64,000 bases of DNA from an uncultured Oscillospiraceae bacterium (GCA_934589705.1 CAKTOH010000002.1:124001-188000), one strand, 5' to 3'. Numbered from the stretch's first letter, positions 7,017-15,593 are shown. A program made the numbers and translations. The notes: a model not told the origin generated them from the letters alone.

Positions 7017-10000
7017 TCAGGAAGATACCTCATCCTCCTTTCGACGCTTGCAATGGATATACAACAGGGTCGCCACGCCGAAGATCAGCGTCAGGCCGCC
7101 TACGGTATAAGAGATTGTCCCGGTTCCGCCGGTGTCGGGAAGCTCATAGCCCCAGGAAATGTCGCGCAGGGTCACCGGCAGCACCTTCGGGTCGGTGCCG
7201 GTGGCGGTCAGGGTCGTTCCTTCTTCCCCGGCTTTTTCCAGCGTCCCGTCCTTCTCCGTAGCCGGATAGAGTGTTGCATTGCCGTCCGCCCCCACTTCCA
7301 GAATCCAGGGCCCTGCCGTCATGTAATTTGACGGTGCCTGTGTCTCACGCAGATAGTAGGTGGTATCGCGCCGGATGCCTGCAAAGAGCGCGATGCCGTC
7401 CTTACCGGTGGTGACCTCCAGGGAGGTTTCTTTCCCCTGTTCTTGCAGGGTGAACTTTGCGCCTTCCAGCAGCTTCGTAGTGTCCACGCTGTCGGTCTTC
7501 GTGATTTGCAGATTCAGTTGGGTCGTCGCGGTGTTGGTAAAGGCGTTTCCAGGGATTTCCAGGGTATAAGATCCGTCCGGATTGTTCCCCTGCCCAACCG
7601 CGTCATCCGACCCCGAAGAGCCGCCGGCGGTGTTCGATACTAAGCCATTAAAGTTGAACAGTGCTTCTTTTCCCGGCTCGCAAGTAATATTGATAATATT
7701 CCCTGTTTGTGAGCCCGAATTGTTGTTGAAAATGAAATTGTATGTACCAGTAACAGGAAGGTCGTAATAGTAAGTGTCATCCGACTCGTTTTTTATCATG
7801 GGTTTTCCCGGCCAGCCATCTAACTGTCCCGTTTGATCGTGCCATACATACATGTAGACCTTGTCCCAGTTATTTGTGTTCTGATAGCGCACCCTGAACT
7901 TCCCTGTCTCGGGACCCGTTCCGGTATCCCCCCCGGATTCAGAACCAGAGGAACCGCCGCTTTCGCTGCCGTCCAACGTAACGGAGGCCACATTGTAGCT
8001 GTTGAACGTCACGCCCAAAAGGGTAACGGTTTTCTCCTCAATTGTCACCTGGATTGTATGTACGGTCGTATCATAGGTGATGCCGGTTCGGTTGTCGTTG
8101 ACCTCGCTGAGCGTGTAGATATAGGTTCCAGCCTGGTTAAACGCTATGTCTTGAATCGTAAATACACCGGTAGTGGCATCGGCCTTTGCCGTGCCGACAA
8201 CATTTCCATCACTGTCCTTCAGCTGGAACTGGAAGTCCCGTCCGCTCTCCTGCGCTACACCGTCCTTGAACAGGGCTTTGGTGCCGGTAATGTCCAGCTC
8301 GGGGGTGGCCGTTACAACCTTGGTTTCGCCCGGGTCGCCCAGAATCAGGCCGCCGTTGGTCATGATGCCGCCGCCGTGGACGTGGGAATAATTGCCGGTG
8401 ATAATGACCTTCGCGGCACCGAGTGCCTGGCTCTTGGCGGCATCATCCGGGTTCGCATCCAATCCGAACAGATACTTCGCGGCCGCATAGCCACTCTTGC
8501 CGATTCTGACAACCTGTTCGTCGCAGCTTCCCTTCCAGTTCGCCGCGCCGCCGCCCGCCATCTGGCCGGTGACAAGAGAAATCGGGTCGTTTGCGCCCTC
8601 TTTTTTGCGGACACAGAAGTAATCTGCGAAGCCGTTTTGCATAAAGACCGTGCTTGCTTTCGCCAAATTGGTATCATAGTTTTTGCCGTTGCCGCCGTCA
8701 GACATGTTTTCGCCTTTAGCCGTATTCCCGTAAATGGCCGCTCCGTCTTTATTGACGATCAGGGTCTTGCCTGTAGGACAGGCGCCCACGCCGCCGCCAA
8801 AGCCGTCCGCGTCGTTATTGGTGATCAGCGCGTCCATGATCGCCAGGTGGCCGTTTTCCTGAACGAAAATGCCGCCGCCGCCCCAGTCGTCATCGGAATT
8901 CGTTCTGTTATTGGTAATGTATACCTTTCCCGTTGCCTGAATCACGCCATTGGTACCGCCGCCGATACGAAGACCGCCGCCCTCGCCCCGTGCGGCGACG
9001 TTGCCGGCAATGGTGCCGCCGCTCATTGTAAAATTGACTCCACCATCGCCTTCATAGAAGCCCGCATAAATGCCGCCGCCTGCCAGGCCGGAATAGTTGC
9101 CGGTGACATAGCCGCCGGACATAATCATGGTAGTGCCGTTCGCCAGGGCGATGCCGCCGCCGCCGTGGGTGTTGTTCACATCGTTCTCGCAGTCGTTGCA
9201 GTCGCATTCCTTAGAGTTGTTGGTCACATAACCGTTGCCGGACAGTTTCAGCGTGCCGCTGTTGACATAGATACCGCCGCCGTTGTCTTCGTGTCCATTG
9301 AAGACCGCATTGCCCGTCACCGCACCGCCGGAAATGTTCAGCTCTCCGCTTTCGACGTAGATACCGCCGCCGAAATTGCCACGGTTGGCCGCAACAACAC
9401 CGTCCTGGATATTCACCTTACCTCTCTCCGCACCGCCGGTGACGAAAATACCGCCGCCGGGCTTGTCGTCACTGCCGCCGCCCACAATATAGCCGCCACT
9501 TACGTTCAGCGTTCCGCCCTCCACATAGACAATATGTCTGACGTCGGCGCCTTGGAGCACACCGCTCAGTAGTTCCAATGTACCGCCGGTCTCAACCTTG
9601 ATTACCTGATAAGAACCCTCCTTACACAGGATCTTTCCTGCGCCGGTGAGGGAGACGGTATGCTGTTCCAGTGTTTCCGTGGTACTCGTGCCATTGGCCT
9701 CGGATTTTGTGATGTAATACGTCAAGGTATTCTCATTCAGAGTCGCCACATGACCGTAAACATCTCCGCCGGGATAGGACACGGTATCCTGAACGTCTGC
9801 CGAGTCTATAATGGTAAGCTTCGCGCCGTTTTGCACCTGGAAGCACTGGCCAGACTGGCTGATTGTCAGGGTATGCCCGTTCAAATCGATGGTAGTGTTC
9901 TGCGTAATGGTCAGATTCGCGCGACTGCCGCTCTCCTCCGTCCAGGCGTCGTCGGTCAGCTGAAATTCGCCGCCGTTGGAGAGCTTGTCCCCGATATAGC

Positions 10001-12077
10001 CGGTCAGTCCTTGAAGGGACAGAAGCTGTACATCATACAAAGAGAAGTGATCCGTGGCTACCGTCACGTCGCCGTTCTCTCCGGTTTTCACTTCCATGTC
10101 CGTGGCGGTCTGGGCATTCGTATCAATGTGGTAGACCTTGGGGTAAAGCCCCTGCGTGTCAATGCCGCTGAAGGTCACGGTCACGGAGCCGGTTGGCTCG
10201 ATCTCTTCCCCTGCGTGCCACAGGGTGATGTCCAGCAGGAAGCTCCGCTCCGGCTCGGCCTGTTCTTCTCCCAGAAGCTGATCGCGAATCGTCCGACGCT
10301 CCCCGTCCGTCACCTCGGTTGCCGTTACCGTGATTTCCTTTGCCGGATAGGGCAGAGAGCCGCTCTCGCCGGTGATGGTCACGGTGATGCCGGTTTCGGT
10401 CCGCGCCGTCAGGGTAAATTCCTTCGCCCCCTCCGGCAGGTTGATATAGCCCAGAATCCCGGTGTCGTCCGCCCCATAGGTCATTAGACGCACCGCGTCC
10501 TCCGCGTCGCCTTCCATGGCGGCGAAGCCGGAATCCGTCAGCCGCGCCACCAGACCTGCCCGGTCGGCTGCGCCGTCCCCGTCCCGGTCAAAGAGCACCA
10601 GATCTCCAACTGCCGGGGTGTGGGACTGAGCCGGTTCAAAGGCATCCGCCCAGGCCGTGACCCAGCCGCCGCAGTCCCTGTCCGGCGGGACGCCCTCCAC
10701 ACCGGCGTAATGCAGGCAGAAGGACAGGAACATGACGTTCCAGTCGCCGTAGGGCTCCTCGCACCACGCGCCATAGCGGGTGTAGCCCTTGACCGTTTCG
10801 CCGTCCTGCGCGACAAGGTAGTTTTTCGTGCTCTCGGCATAGCCCAGCTGGGTTTCGGCGATGGCAAGGGTATCCTGCCGCCAATTCCCGGTCAGCGTCA
10901 CCCCCGCAAAGGTCCGCTCCCATAGCTCCGCCGTCTCCACGTCCGCGCCGGGATCCGCGTAACAGGCAAGCGTGTGGGTGTGCTCCTCCGTCCCGCAGAC
11001 CAGCTCTCCCTTTTCATCCCGACAGGCTTCCCCATGGGTATGGGCGTCCTTACCGCAGAATACCGCTTCTTCCTGCTCATTCGGGGTGCAAGCCTGGCTG
11101 TGGGTGTGTTCTTCCTGTCCGCAGACCAGCTCCCAAGCGCCGTAGCACCGGGCGGTATGCCGGTGCTCCGGAGCCGTATCGGTGCAGGTCAGCGTCCCGG
11201 TGTCCACCGGCTCCGCCACCGTCTCAAAACAGGCATCGGAATGCTGGTGCTCCAGAACCTGGACTTGTCCGCATATCAGATTGCCGCCAGCGTCAAAACA
11301 GTCGGATGTGTGACGGTGGAGCACAATCTCCGGTTTCGCGCAGACCAGTACCGGCTGAGCGTCTTCCGCGGAATCCGTGGGATCCGTGGGCAAGTCGCAG
11401 CTCAGAACCCGCTCCCATTCATAGCAGTCATCGGTATGGGTATGGTCGCTGTCGACTCCGCAGGTCAGTTCCCGGGACGTCTCATAGCAGCTCTGGTCAT
11501 GCTGATGTTCCTCAGATTCTTCCAGTCCGCAGACAAGCACGGCGGTCTCAGTGTAGCAGGCATCCGTATGGACATGCTCCCCGCAGACCAAATTGCCCCG
11601 TGTCAACGCATAGCAGCTGTCCGTGTGGGTATGTACGTCCTGCCCGGTCTCTTCCGGCAGGGCATAGCAGTCGGCAGTGTGCCGGTGTGCCGCAATCTCG
11701 GGAAGCGGACACCAAAGGTTCCCCTTTTCATCGTAGCAGCCGGAATCATGGCGGTGAACCACAAAATCGGCATACCCGCATGTCGGATTTCCGCTGCCAT
11801 CATAGCAGTCGGCAGTGTGCCGGTGAATTTTCAGCGTCTGCGCGCCGCATACGGGAACCCTTTTCTCAACCGATGTCACCTGCGCATAGCAGGCATCCGT
11901 GTGCGTGTGCTCCGGGATGTCACATCGCTTTTCCAGTGTGATGGCCGGCAGGATCAGCGCATAGGTGGTGCAGAATACCACCGCACTGGCAAGCACAGTC
12001 ACTACCCGATGGCGGAAGCGCTTCCTTTTGTGCACCCTCGTGTATTTTTCCGCATCCCGCAGAACATCATACCCCAT
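7017..12077 (-). CDS. Giant multidomain pilus-tip adhesin, LPDTG
   Basis: 1686-residue surface protein. A membrane-export segment ends in CTTYALILPAITLE. Residues ~50-400 hold about 14 repeats of an H-x-H-(T/S)-x-x-C-(Y/F) motif, each followed by a second Cys ~10 residues on. Residues ~425-570 resemble an amidase/CHAP-type domain (AIAETQLGYAEST, VMFLSFCLHYAGV, GDLVLFDRDGDG). Residues ~720-1230 form a Gly-rich right-handed beta-helix with many GGGIYV-type turns. A short module near 1370-1440 looks like a CBM26-type starch-binding domain (WDKVYMYVW). A Cna-B domain follows, then LPDTG near 1646, a helix and KRRKEDE. As the longest, first structural gene it is the likely tip subunit. Ligand unknown. 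Confidence 0.85.
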   Translation of the reverse strand: MGYDVLRDAEKYTRVHKRKRFRHRVVTVLASAVVFCTTYALILPAITLEKRCDIPEHTHTDACYAQVTSVEKRVPVCGAQTLKIHRHTADCYDGSGNPTCGYADFVVHRHDSGCYDEKGNLWCPLPEIAAHRHTADCYALPEETGQDVHTHTDSCYALTRGNLVCGEHVHTDACYTETAVLVCGLEESEEHQHDQSCYETSRELTCGVDSDHTHTDDCYEWERVLSCDLPTDPTDSAEDAQPVLVCAKPEIVLHRHTSDCFDAGGNLICGQVQVLEHQHSDACFETVAEPVDTGTLTCTDTAPEHRHTARCYGAWELVCGQEEHTHSQACTPNEQEEAVFCGKDAHTHGEACRDEKGELVCGTEEHTHTLACYADPGADVETAELWERTFAGVTLTGNWRQDTLAIAETQLGYAESTKNYLVAQDGETVKGYTRYGAWCEEPYGDWNVMFLSFCLHYAGVEGVPPDRDCGGWVTAWADAFEPAQSHTPAVGDLVLFDRDGDGAADRAGLVARLTDSGFAAMEGDAEDAVRLMTYGADDTGILGYINLPEGAKEFTLTARTETGITVTITGESGSLPYPAKEITVTATEVTDGERRTIRDQLLGEEQAEPERSFLLDITLWHAGEEIEPTGSVTVTFSGIDTQGLYPKVYHIDTNAQTATDMEVKTGENGDVTVATDHFSLYDVQLLSLQGLTGYIGDKLSNGGEFQLTDDAWTEESGSRANLTITQNTTIDLNGHTLTISQSGQCFQVQNGAKLTIIDSADVQDTVSYPGGDVYGHVATLNENTLTYYITKSEANGTSTTETLEQHTVSLTGAGKILCKEGSYQVIKVETGGTLELLSGVLQGADVRHIVYVEGGTLNVSGGYIVGGGSDDKPGGGIFVTGGAERGKVNIQDGVVAANRGNFGGGIYVESGELNISGGAVTGNAVFNGHEDNGGGIYVNSGTLKLSGNGYVTNNSKECDCNDCENDVNNTHGGGGIALANGTTMIMSGGYVTGNYSGLAGGGIYAGFYEGDGGVNFTMSGGTIAGNVAARGEGGGLRIGGGTNGVIQATGKVYITNNRTNSDDDWGGGGIFVQENGHLAIMDALITNNDADGFGGGVGACPTGKTLIVNKDGAAIYGNTAKGENMSDGGNGKNYDTNLAKASTVFMQNGFADYFCVRKKEGANDPISLVTGQMAGGGAANWKGSCDEQVVRIGKSGYAAAKYLFGLDANPDDAAKSQALGAAKVIITGNYSHVHGGGIMTNGGLILGDPGETKVVTATPELDITGTKALFKDGVAQESGRDFQFQLKDSDGNVVGTAKADATTGVFTIQDIAFNQAGTYIYTLSEVNDNRTGITYDTTVHTIQVTIEEKTVTLLGVTFNSYNVASVTLDGSESGGSSGSESGGDTGTGPETGKFRVRYQNTNNWDKVYMYVWHDQTGQLDGWPGKPMIKNESDDTYYYDLPVTGTYNFIFNNNSGSQTGNIINITCEPGKEALFNFNGLVSNTAGGSSGSDDAVGQGNNPDGSYTLEIPGNAFTNTATTQLNLQITKTDSVDTTKLLEGAKFTLQEQGKETSLEVTTGKDGIALFAGIRRDTTYYLRETQAPSNYMTAGPWILEVGADGNATLYPATEKDGTLEKAGEEGTTLTATGTDPKVLPVTLRDISWGYELPDTGGTGTISYTVGGLTLIFGVATLLYIHCKRRKEDEVSS

Positions 12078-12096
12078 ACATCATTCACCGCCCTTC

Positions 12097-12687
12097 TTAT
12101 CTCAACGCGCCGAAGTCCGGCAGAGGCCAGACCCGGAATACGATCCTTCCAACAATCTGCTCATCGGAAATGCAGCCGACCGCGGTACTGCGGGAATCCA
12201 CTGAGGTGGAACGATGATCGCCCATACAGAAGTAACGGTTATCCGGTACCTGATAAGGTAGCGTAATGTCACATTCTCCAAGGGCTTTTTCCGTCAGGTA
12301 CGGTTCCTCCAGCAGCTTTCCGTCCACGGATACATTTCCGTTTTCGTCTATATCCACCCATTGACCGGGGCCGGCAATACAGCGCTTCACCAGTATCTTG
12401 TTTCCCAGGTAGAACGCCACCAGGTCGCCCGGCTCAAAGCCTGAGCCCTTGACAGAGAGGACAATATCCTCCTCATTCAGCGTGGGCGTCATAGAAGACC
12501 CGTAGATTTGCAGCACGGGCATCCAGATGGTGGCAACCAGCACGGCTACAGCCGCAACAACCACAAGCGTATAGACGGTGCTGCGCAGAACGTATTTATA
12601 CCGTCGTTTGTATTTTTCTCTGCCAAGCTCCGCCTCCAGCTGTTCCAGGGTCGGGGGCTCGGGTGATTTCCTCGATTTCGACTTCAT
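12097..12687 (-). CDS. sipA: Signal peptidase I of the pilus operon
   Basis: 196-residue membrane serine protease. A cytoplasmic basic segment is followed by one helix (TLVVVAAVAVLVATIWM), then the nucleophile Ser in YGSSMTPTL and the general-base Lys in ILVKRCIAGPG. The SxxDSR-like box is MGDHRSTSVDSR. Pilus loci often carry their own signal peptidase that processes or chaperones pilins, so this is likely dedicated to the 7017-12077 and 5437-6960 products. It overlaps the upstream gene by 4 bp. A general housekeeping paralogue is present at 25909-26445. Confidence 0.92.
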   Translation of the reverse strand: MKSKSRKSPEPPTLEQLEAELGREKYKRRYKYVLRSTVYTLVVVAAVAVLVATIWMPVLQIYGSSMTPTLNEEDIVLSVKGSGFEPGDLVAFYLGNKILVKRCIAGPGQWVDIDENGNVSVDGKLLEEPYLTEKALGECDITLPYQVPDNRYFCMGDHRSTSVDSRSTAVGCISDEQIVGRIVFRVWPLPDFGALR

Positions 12688-12950
12688 AAATTTCCGCTTC
12701 CCTTTTCCGACATAAGACGCACGTTTTCGAGATACTGCTGCGCGGCTTTGTCCGCGGCCTCAAATACACGGTTCAGCTGCAGCGCCGCTTCCGCAAGGGA
12801 ACCGGCTTTTTCAACTGCGATTCTGCGATCCCGGAGCTGCGCTTCCGCACGCTCCAGCCTGATTTTCAATTGTTGGCTTTCTTCCGTCTGCGCAATCAGC
12901 ATTTCCAGCAGCTCACTCCGGCTTAATCGTCTCAATTCCTTATCCGTCAT
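12684..12950 (-). CDS. Small coiled-coil protein heading the pilus operon
   Basis: 88 residues starting MTDKELRRLSRSELLEMLIAQ, followed by a long charged helix (QQLKIRLERAEAQLRDRRIAV) and a second Ala-rich helix. No signal peptide or membrane segment. The start at 12950 has GGAGGGATGTCGG just upstream; the frame extends to 12998 but without an RBS. Similar small helical proteins are commonly found beside signal peptidase in clostridial pilus loci. Its function is unknown; a cytoplasmic scaffold or regulator is a guess. Confidence 0.72.
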   Translation of the reverse strand: MTDKELRRLSRSELLEMLIAQTEESQQLKIRLERAEAQLRDRRIAVEKAGSLAEAALQLNRVFEAADKAAQQYLENVRLMSEKGSGNL

Positions 12951-13066
12951 CCGACATCCCTCCGATCCGCGCTTACGGCTGAAAGCAGAAAATAGCAACG
13001 GTCATTATCCTATCCATCATTCCCATAATGCAGTTGAAAAACTGATTCATGGTGATACGCGGAAAT

Positions 13067-13080
13067 TGGAATCGTTTCCA
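13067..13080 (-). promoter_or_regulatory. Dyad operator candidate in the pilus leader
   Basis: TGGAA-TCGT-TTCCA forms a 5+5 dyad 14 bp past the -10 of the pilus promoter, where a repressor could block initiation. No regulator gene for it is visible inside the element. Confidence 0.35.
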
Positions 13081-13093
13081 TTTTTACACTTAT

Positions 13094-13122
13094 AAAATAT
13101 CACATTTAACCCGTAAATTCAA
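13094..13122 (-). promoter_or_regulatory. Promoter of the pilus operon
   Basis: Minus strand: -35 TTGAAT (13117-13122), 17-bp spacer, -10 TATTTT (13094-13099), leaving a ~135-nt leader before 12950. The AT-rich stretch 13000-13340 holds this promoter and no gene. Confidence 0.55.
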
Positions 13123-13347
13123 GCATTTTGCGTCGAATGTTGCATGTCAGAATCACCGAATTTTCCGCCAATTTTTGTTAAATATTCCTAACTCCGGGAA
13201 CAAGACGCAACATTATCCCCGCGCTTGCGCGCAGGAGATCCCAGGGGGATGTATATGTAATCGTTCAACCCCTAATTTGGCTACTATTATATGCAAAAAG
13301 GCTTGCAGCAGATCAGGTATTTCTTTGATGATTCAAAGGCATTACGC

Positions 13348-13383
13348 CCCTCCTTCCTCAATACTATATTGCAAGGAAGGGGG
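13348..13383 (+). promoter_or_regulatory. RBS-sequestering hairpin before the 45-aa gene
   Basis: CCTCCTTCCT (13349-13358) pairs with the purine-rich RBS AGGAAGGGGG (13374-13383), and CAATA/TATTG can extend the stem inward. The start codon at 13392 lies just beyond, so folding would hide the ribosome-binding site. Candidate translational control of the small protein and perhaps the recombinase. Confidence 0.5.
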
Positions 13384-13391
13384 ATCATTCA

Positions 13392-13529
13392 ATGTCAAAT
13401 AAAGGAGTACAATTAACATTTACATTTGAAAATCCCAACACTCCAAAATCATTTGCATGTATGCTCAAAAAAATTCTGATTGACAAGCTTCTTTCTCAAC
13501 AATCCGAAACCGCTTTTGTAAAAAAATAG
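13392..13529 (+). CDS. 45-residue protein upstream of the recombinase
   Basis: Begins MSNKGVQLTFTFENPNTPKSF and ends ETAFVKK; the centre is a short amphipathic helix (ACMLKKILIDKLLSQQ). A very strong RBS (AAGGAAGGGGG) lies 8 nt upstream. It is too short for common gene calling but its good RBS, codon use and placement 102 bp before the serine recombinase, in the same direction, support a real gene. Small accessory proteins often accompany large serine recombinases, for instance as directionality factors; that role here is inference. Confidence 0.65.
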   Translation: MSNKGVQLTFTFENPNTPKSFACMLKKILIDKLLSQQSETAFVKK

Positions 13530-13550
13530 CCAACCGGAATCCTTGCAAAA

Positions 13551-13584
13551 ATACCGCGCTGACAATTCTCAATCAGTGCGGTAT
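13551..13584 (+). terminator. Hairpin between the small gene and the recombinase
   Basis: 12-bp stem ATACCGCGCTGA / TCAGTGCGGTAT with one G-U pair and a 10-nt loop; no T-run. Possible attenuator limiting recombinase expression. Confidence 0.45.
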
Positions 13585-13631
13585 CATTATCATGGATATG
13601 GGTTGGTTGTTTAGAAAGGAGCAGCCAACGA

Positions 13632-15137
13632 ATGAGAATTGCAGCCTATTGTCGTGTTTCTACAGATAAGGATGAACAGATCGATAGTCTGAACCATCAG
13701 AAGGATTTTTTCATTGCGTACGCCAAACGGAACGGTCACAAATTGTTTCGCCTCTATGCCGACGAGGGCATCAGCGGAACGAGCCTAAAAAAACGGGAAG
13801 AATTCAAGCGGCTTCTATTAGATGCCGAACTGGGTCTATTTGATATGGTTGTCGTCAAGGATATCAGCCGTTTCGCCCGAAACACTGTGGATGCCCTGCA
13901 AAGCATCCGCAAGCTGAAATCTATGGGCATCTGTACCCTATTTCTCACCGCCAACATGGATTCCATGGGCGACAGCGAATTTATTCTGACCTTGTTCTCC
14001 GCCATGGCACAGGAGGAAAGCAATAATCTTTCCAAGCGTGTCAAATGGGGGAAAAAGATCAATGCGGAAAAAGGCCGTGTCCCCCAGCGAATCTTTGGCT
14101 ATGACAGAATCGATAATTTCACCCTGGAAATTAACCCTGACGAGGCCAGAATCGTCCGTAAGATTTTTTCGCTCTACAATGAGCAAGGTCTGGGTTGCCG
14201 TACCATCAGCATGGAACTCAACCGGGATCAGGATAAGACCAAGTTCGGCAACGACTGGAATGCCCGAGGCGTTCGGCGTGTTCTGGTAAACCCTATTTAC
14301 TGCGGAATGTTGGTAAATCACAAATATGAAATTGAGGATTTCCTCACAGGCAAGCAAATCAATATTCCCAAAGAAGAGCAGTTCTCCCATGAGCGCCCCT
14401 CCTGGGCCATCATTGCCCCGGATACATTTCAAAAAACCCAGGAAATCATGGAATCCCGGCGCACCAAATACGATTCAGGAGAGCCCTTCAAGGAAGCCAG
14501 ATACAGTTCCAAGCACATTTTCTCCACCCTTATCAAATGTGCGCACTGCGGACGATCCTTTACCAGAAAAAGCTATACCTATGTGAACACACGTGTGTAT
14601 TGGCGGTGTGTTACCAACGATCAATATACTGCGGAAAAATGCGACAACCGAACCTGTCTGGACGAACCGGAACTGCTGAGAGAACTTCGGGAATACTTTG
14701 CATCTCTGATTGGGGATAAAGATGCCTTCATCGTAAGTATCCTGACCGGCTTGGATAAGCAGCTTCCCGCTTCTCAAAATCCGGAGTATATCAAGAAGGA
14801 GATTGAAGCAAGGCGAAAAAAGCTGCTGTCCAAAAAGGACCGCTATCAGGAAATGTACGCAAATGACATTTTGAGCTTAGCCGAGTTGAAGGAAAAAATC
14901 ACTGGTATAGCCGAGGAACTGAAAGCTCTGGATCTGGATTGGGAGCAGCTTGCGCTGAATAAGAAAGTAACCAATAACGCAGAAGAAATCATCCGCCGCT
15001 ATACCCTAGAGATTGAACGCTTCCTTGAACTGGAAACCGTAACCAATGTGGATATGCGCCGTATCCTCGACCACATTTCCGTAGATCGGGAGGGGCACGT
15101 CCACGTTGTCCTGAAGAAATTTGAGGACATTGTATAG
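13632..15137 (+). CDS. Large serine recombinase (integrase) of the element
   Basis: 501 residues. Catalytic resolvase domain at the N-terminus (YCRVSTDKDEQ with the nucleophile Ser10, then YADEGISGTSLKKREEF and VVVKDISRFARN), the recombinase domain (RIFGYDRIDN to PIYCGMLVNHKY), a zinc ribbon beginning KCAHCGRSF and finishing with a pair of Cys near EKCDNRTC, and a C-terminal coiled coil (IKKEIEARRKKLLSKKDRYQEM). This layout is the integrase type that joins attP to attB. GGAG lies 12 nt upstream of the ATG. It ends 90 bp from the right element boundary, and should act on the GA-centred site described for the element. Confidence 0.95.
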   Translation: MRIAAYCRVSTDKDEQIDSLNHQKDFFIAYAKRNGHKLFRLYADEGISGTSLKKREEFKRLLLDAELGLFDMVVVKDISRFARNTVDALQSIRKLKSMGICTLFLTANMDSMGDSEFILTLFSAMAQEESNNLSKRVKWGKKINAEKGRVPQRIFGYDRIDNFTLEINPDEARIVRKIFSLYNEQGLGCRTISMELNRDQDKTKFGNDWNARGVRRVLVNPIYCGMLVNHKYEIEDFLTGKQINIPKEEQFSHERPSWAIIAPDTFQKTQEIMESRRTKYDSGEPFKEARYSSKHIFSTLIKCAHCGRSFTRKSYTYVNTRVYWRCVTNDQYTAEKCDNRTCLDEPELLRELREYFASLIGDKDAFIVSILTGLDKQLPASQNPEYIKKEIEARRKKLLSKKDRYQEMYANDILSLAELKEKITGIAEELKALDLDWEQLALNKKVTNNAEEIIRRYTLEIERFLELETVTNVDMRRILDHISVDREGHVHVVLKKFEDIV

Positions 15138-15205
15138 CAGAACTTTTAATCTCATAAACATTAACTTTTTCCAGATTTTTCTACATTATTACAACTATTT
15201 TTACC

Positions 15206-15245
15206 TACCTAATTGGTGTCAACAATAGAGGTTCTGGATCCCATG
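15206..15245. other. attR (right element-host junction)
   Basis: Element arm TACCTAATTG (15206-15215), 12 bp, then GAGGT (15228-15232) where host coding sequence resumes. A TTG at 15213 could open the frame, but it lies inside the attachment site. Confidence 0.75.
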
Positions 15246-15593
15246 GTGCTGGGCTCCAAGATCAAGGAGGTCTGCGACTGCGCCGGCGAAGCGGTGACCG
15301 TTCAGATTCCGGAGGCCATCCGAGCCGCCTTTGACGAGGAGCTGGTGCTCACCGGCGGCCAGCGGCGGCTGTTCGTCACCCTGGGGCAGTTCTCCATTGT
15401 CCGGCTGGAGCGGGACGCCCAGCTGGTGATCCCGGTGCTGGACTACTCCATCCCGGTGAAGGAATGCTGCGAGTCCGGCGGCTGCTGCACCGAGGATCCC
15501 TGCGAAATGTTCAGCCGGATCCCCTTCCCTGCTAAGCAGTTCTCCCCGGACAACTGCGACGGGTGTCCGGGCGACGGCTGCAACTGCGGCTGA
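15228..15593 (+). pseudogene. 3' half of the split Cys-rich gene
   Basis: Continues the frame interrupted at 1335: EVLDPMVLGSKIKEVCDCAG, a beta-rich segment with RRLFVTLGQFSIVRLERDAQL, and a Cys-rich tail (CCESGGCCTEDPC, then CDGCPGDGCNCG). It has no RBS of its own at a plausible start, so it is probably not made while the element is integrated, though a TTG at 15213 could give low expression. Together with 881-1335 it would encode a 271-residue protein. The clustered Cys suggests metal binding or disulfide cross-linking, as in spore-coat proteins; this is inference. Confidence 0.75.

Larger units (their letters stand above)
1331..15227. mobile_element. ~13.9-kb serine-recombinase integrative element carrying a sortase-pilus island
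   Basis: Both edges fall in one host reading frame (881-1335 and 15228-15593), and both contain GAGGT. The recombinase gene (13632-15137) lies against the right edge, as is usual for such elements. Right end joined to left end gives a 46-bp attP: TACCTAATTG, 12 bp, GA, 12 bp, CAATTAGGTA, with the arms perfectly inverted. Cargo is a DUF4143 ATPase and a pilus operon of about 9.8 kb. No relaxase, coupling protein, type IV secretion, capsid or terminase gene is present, so transfer would need help from elsewhere. The left and right ends are visibly more AT-rich than the host genes. Confidence 0.85.

Noticed and set aside
7833..9572. Plus-strand open frame of 579 codons inside the adhesin gene
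   Set aside because: Lies antisense to the beta-helix repeats and shows their repeats in mirror; no RBS and composition follows the Gly-rich gene.
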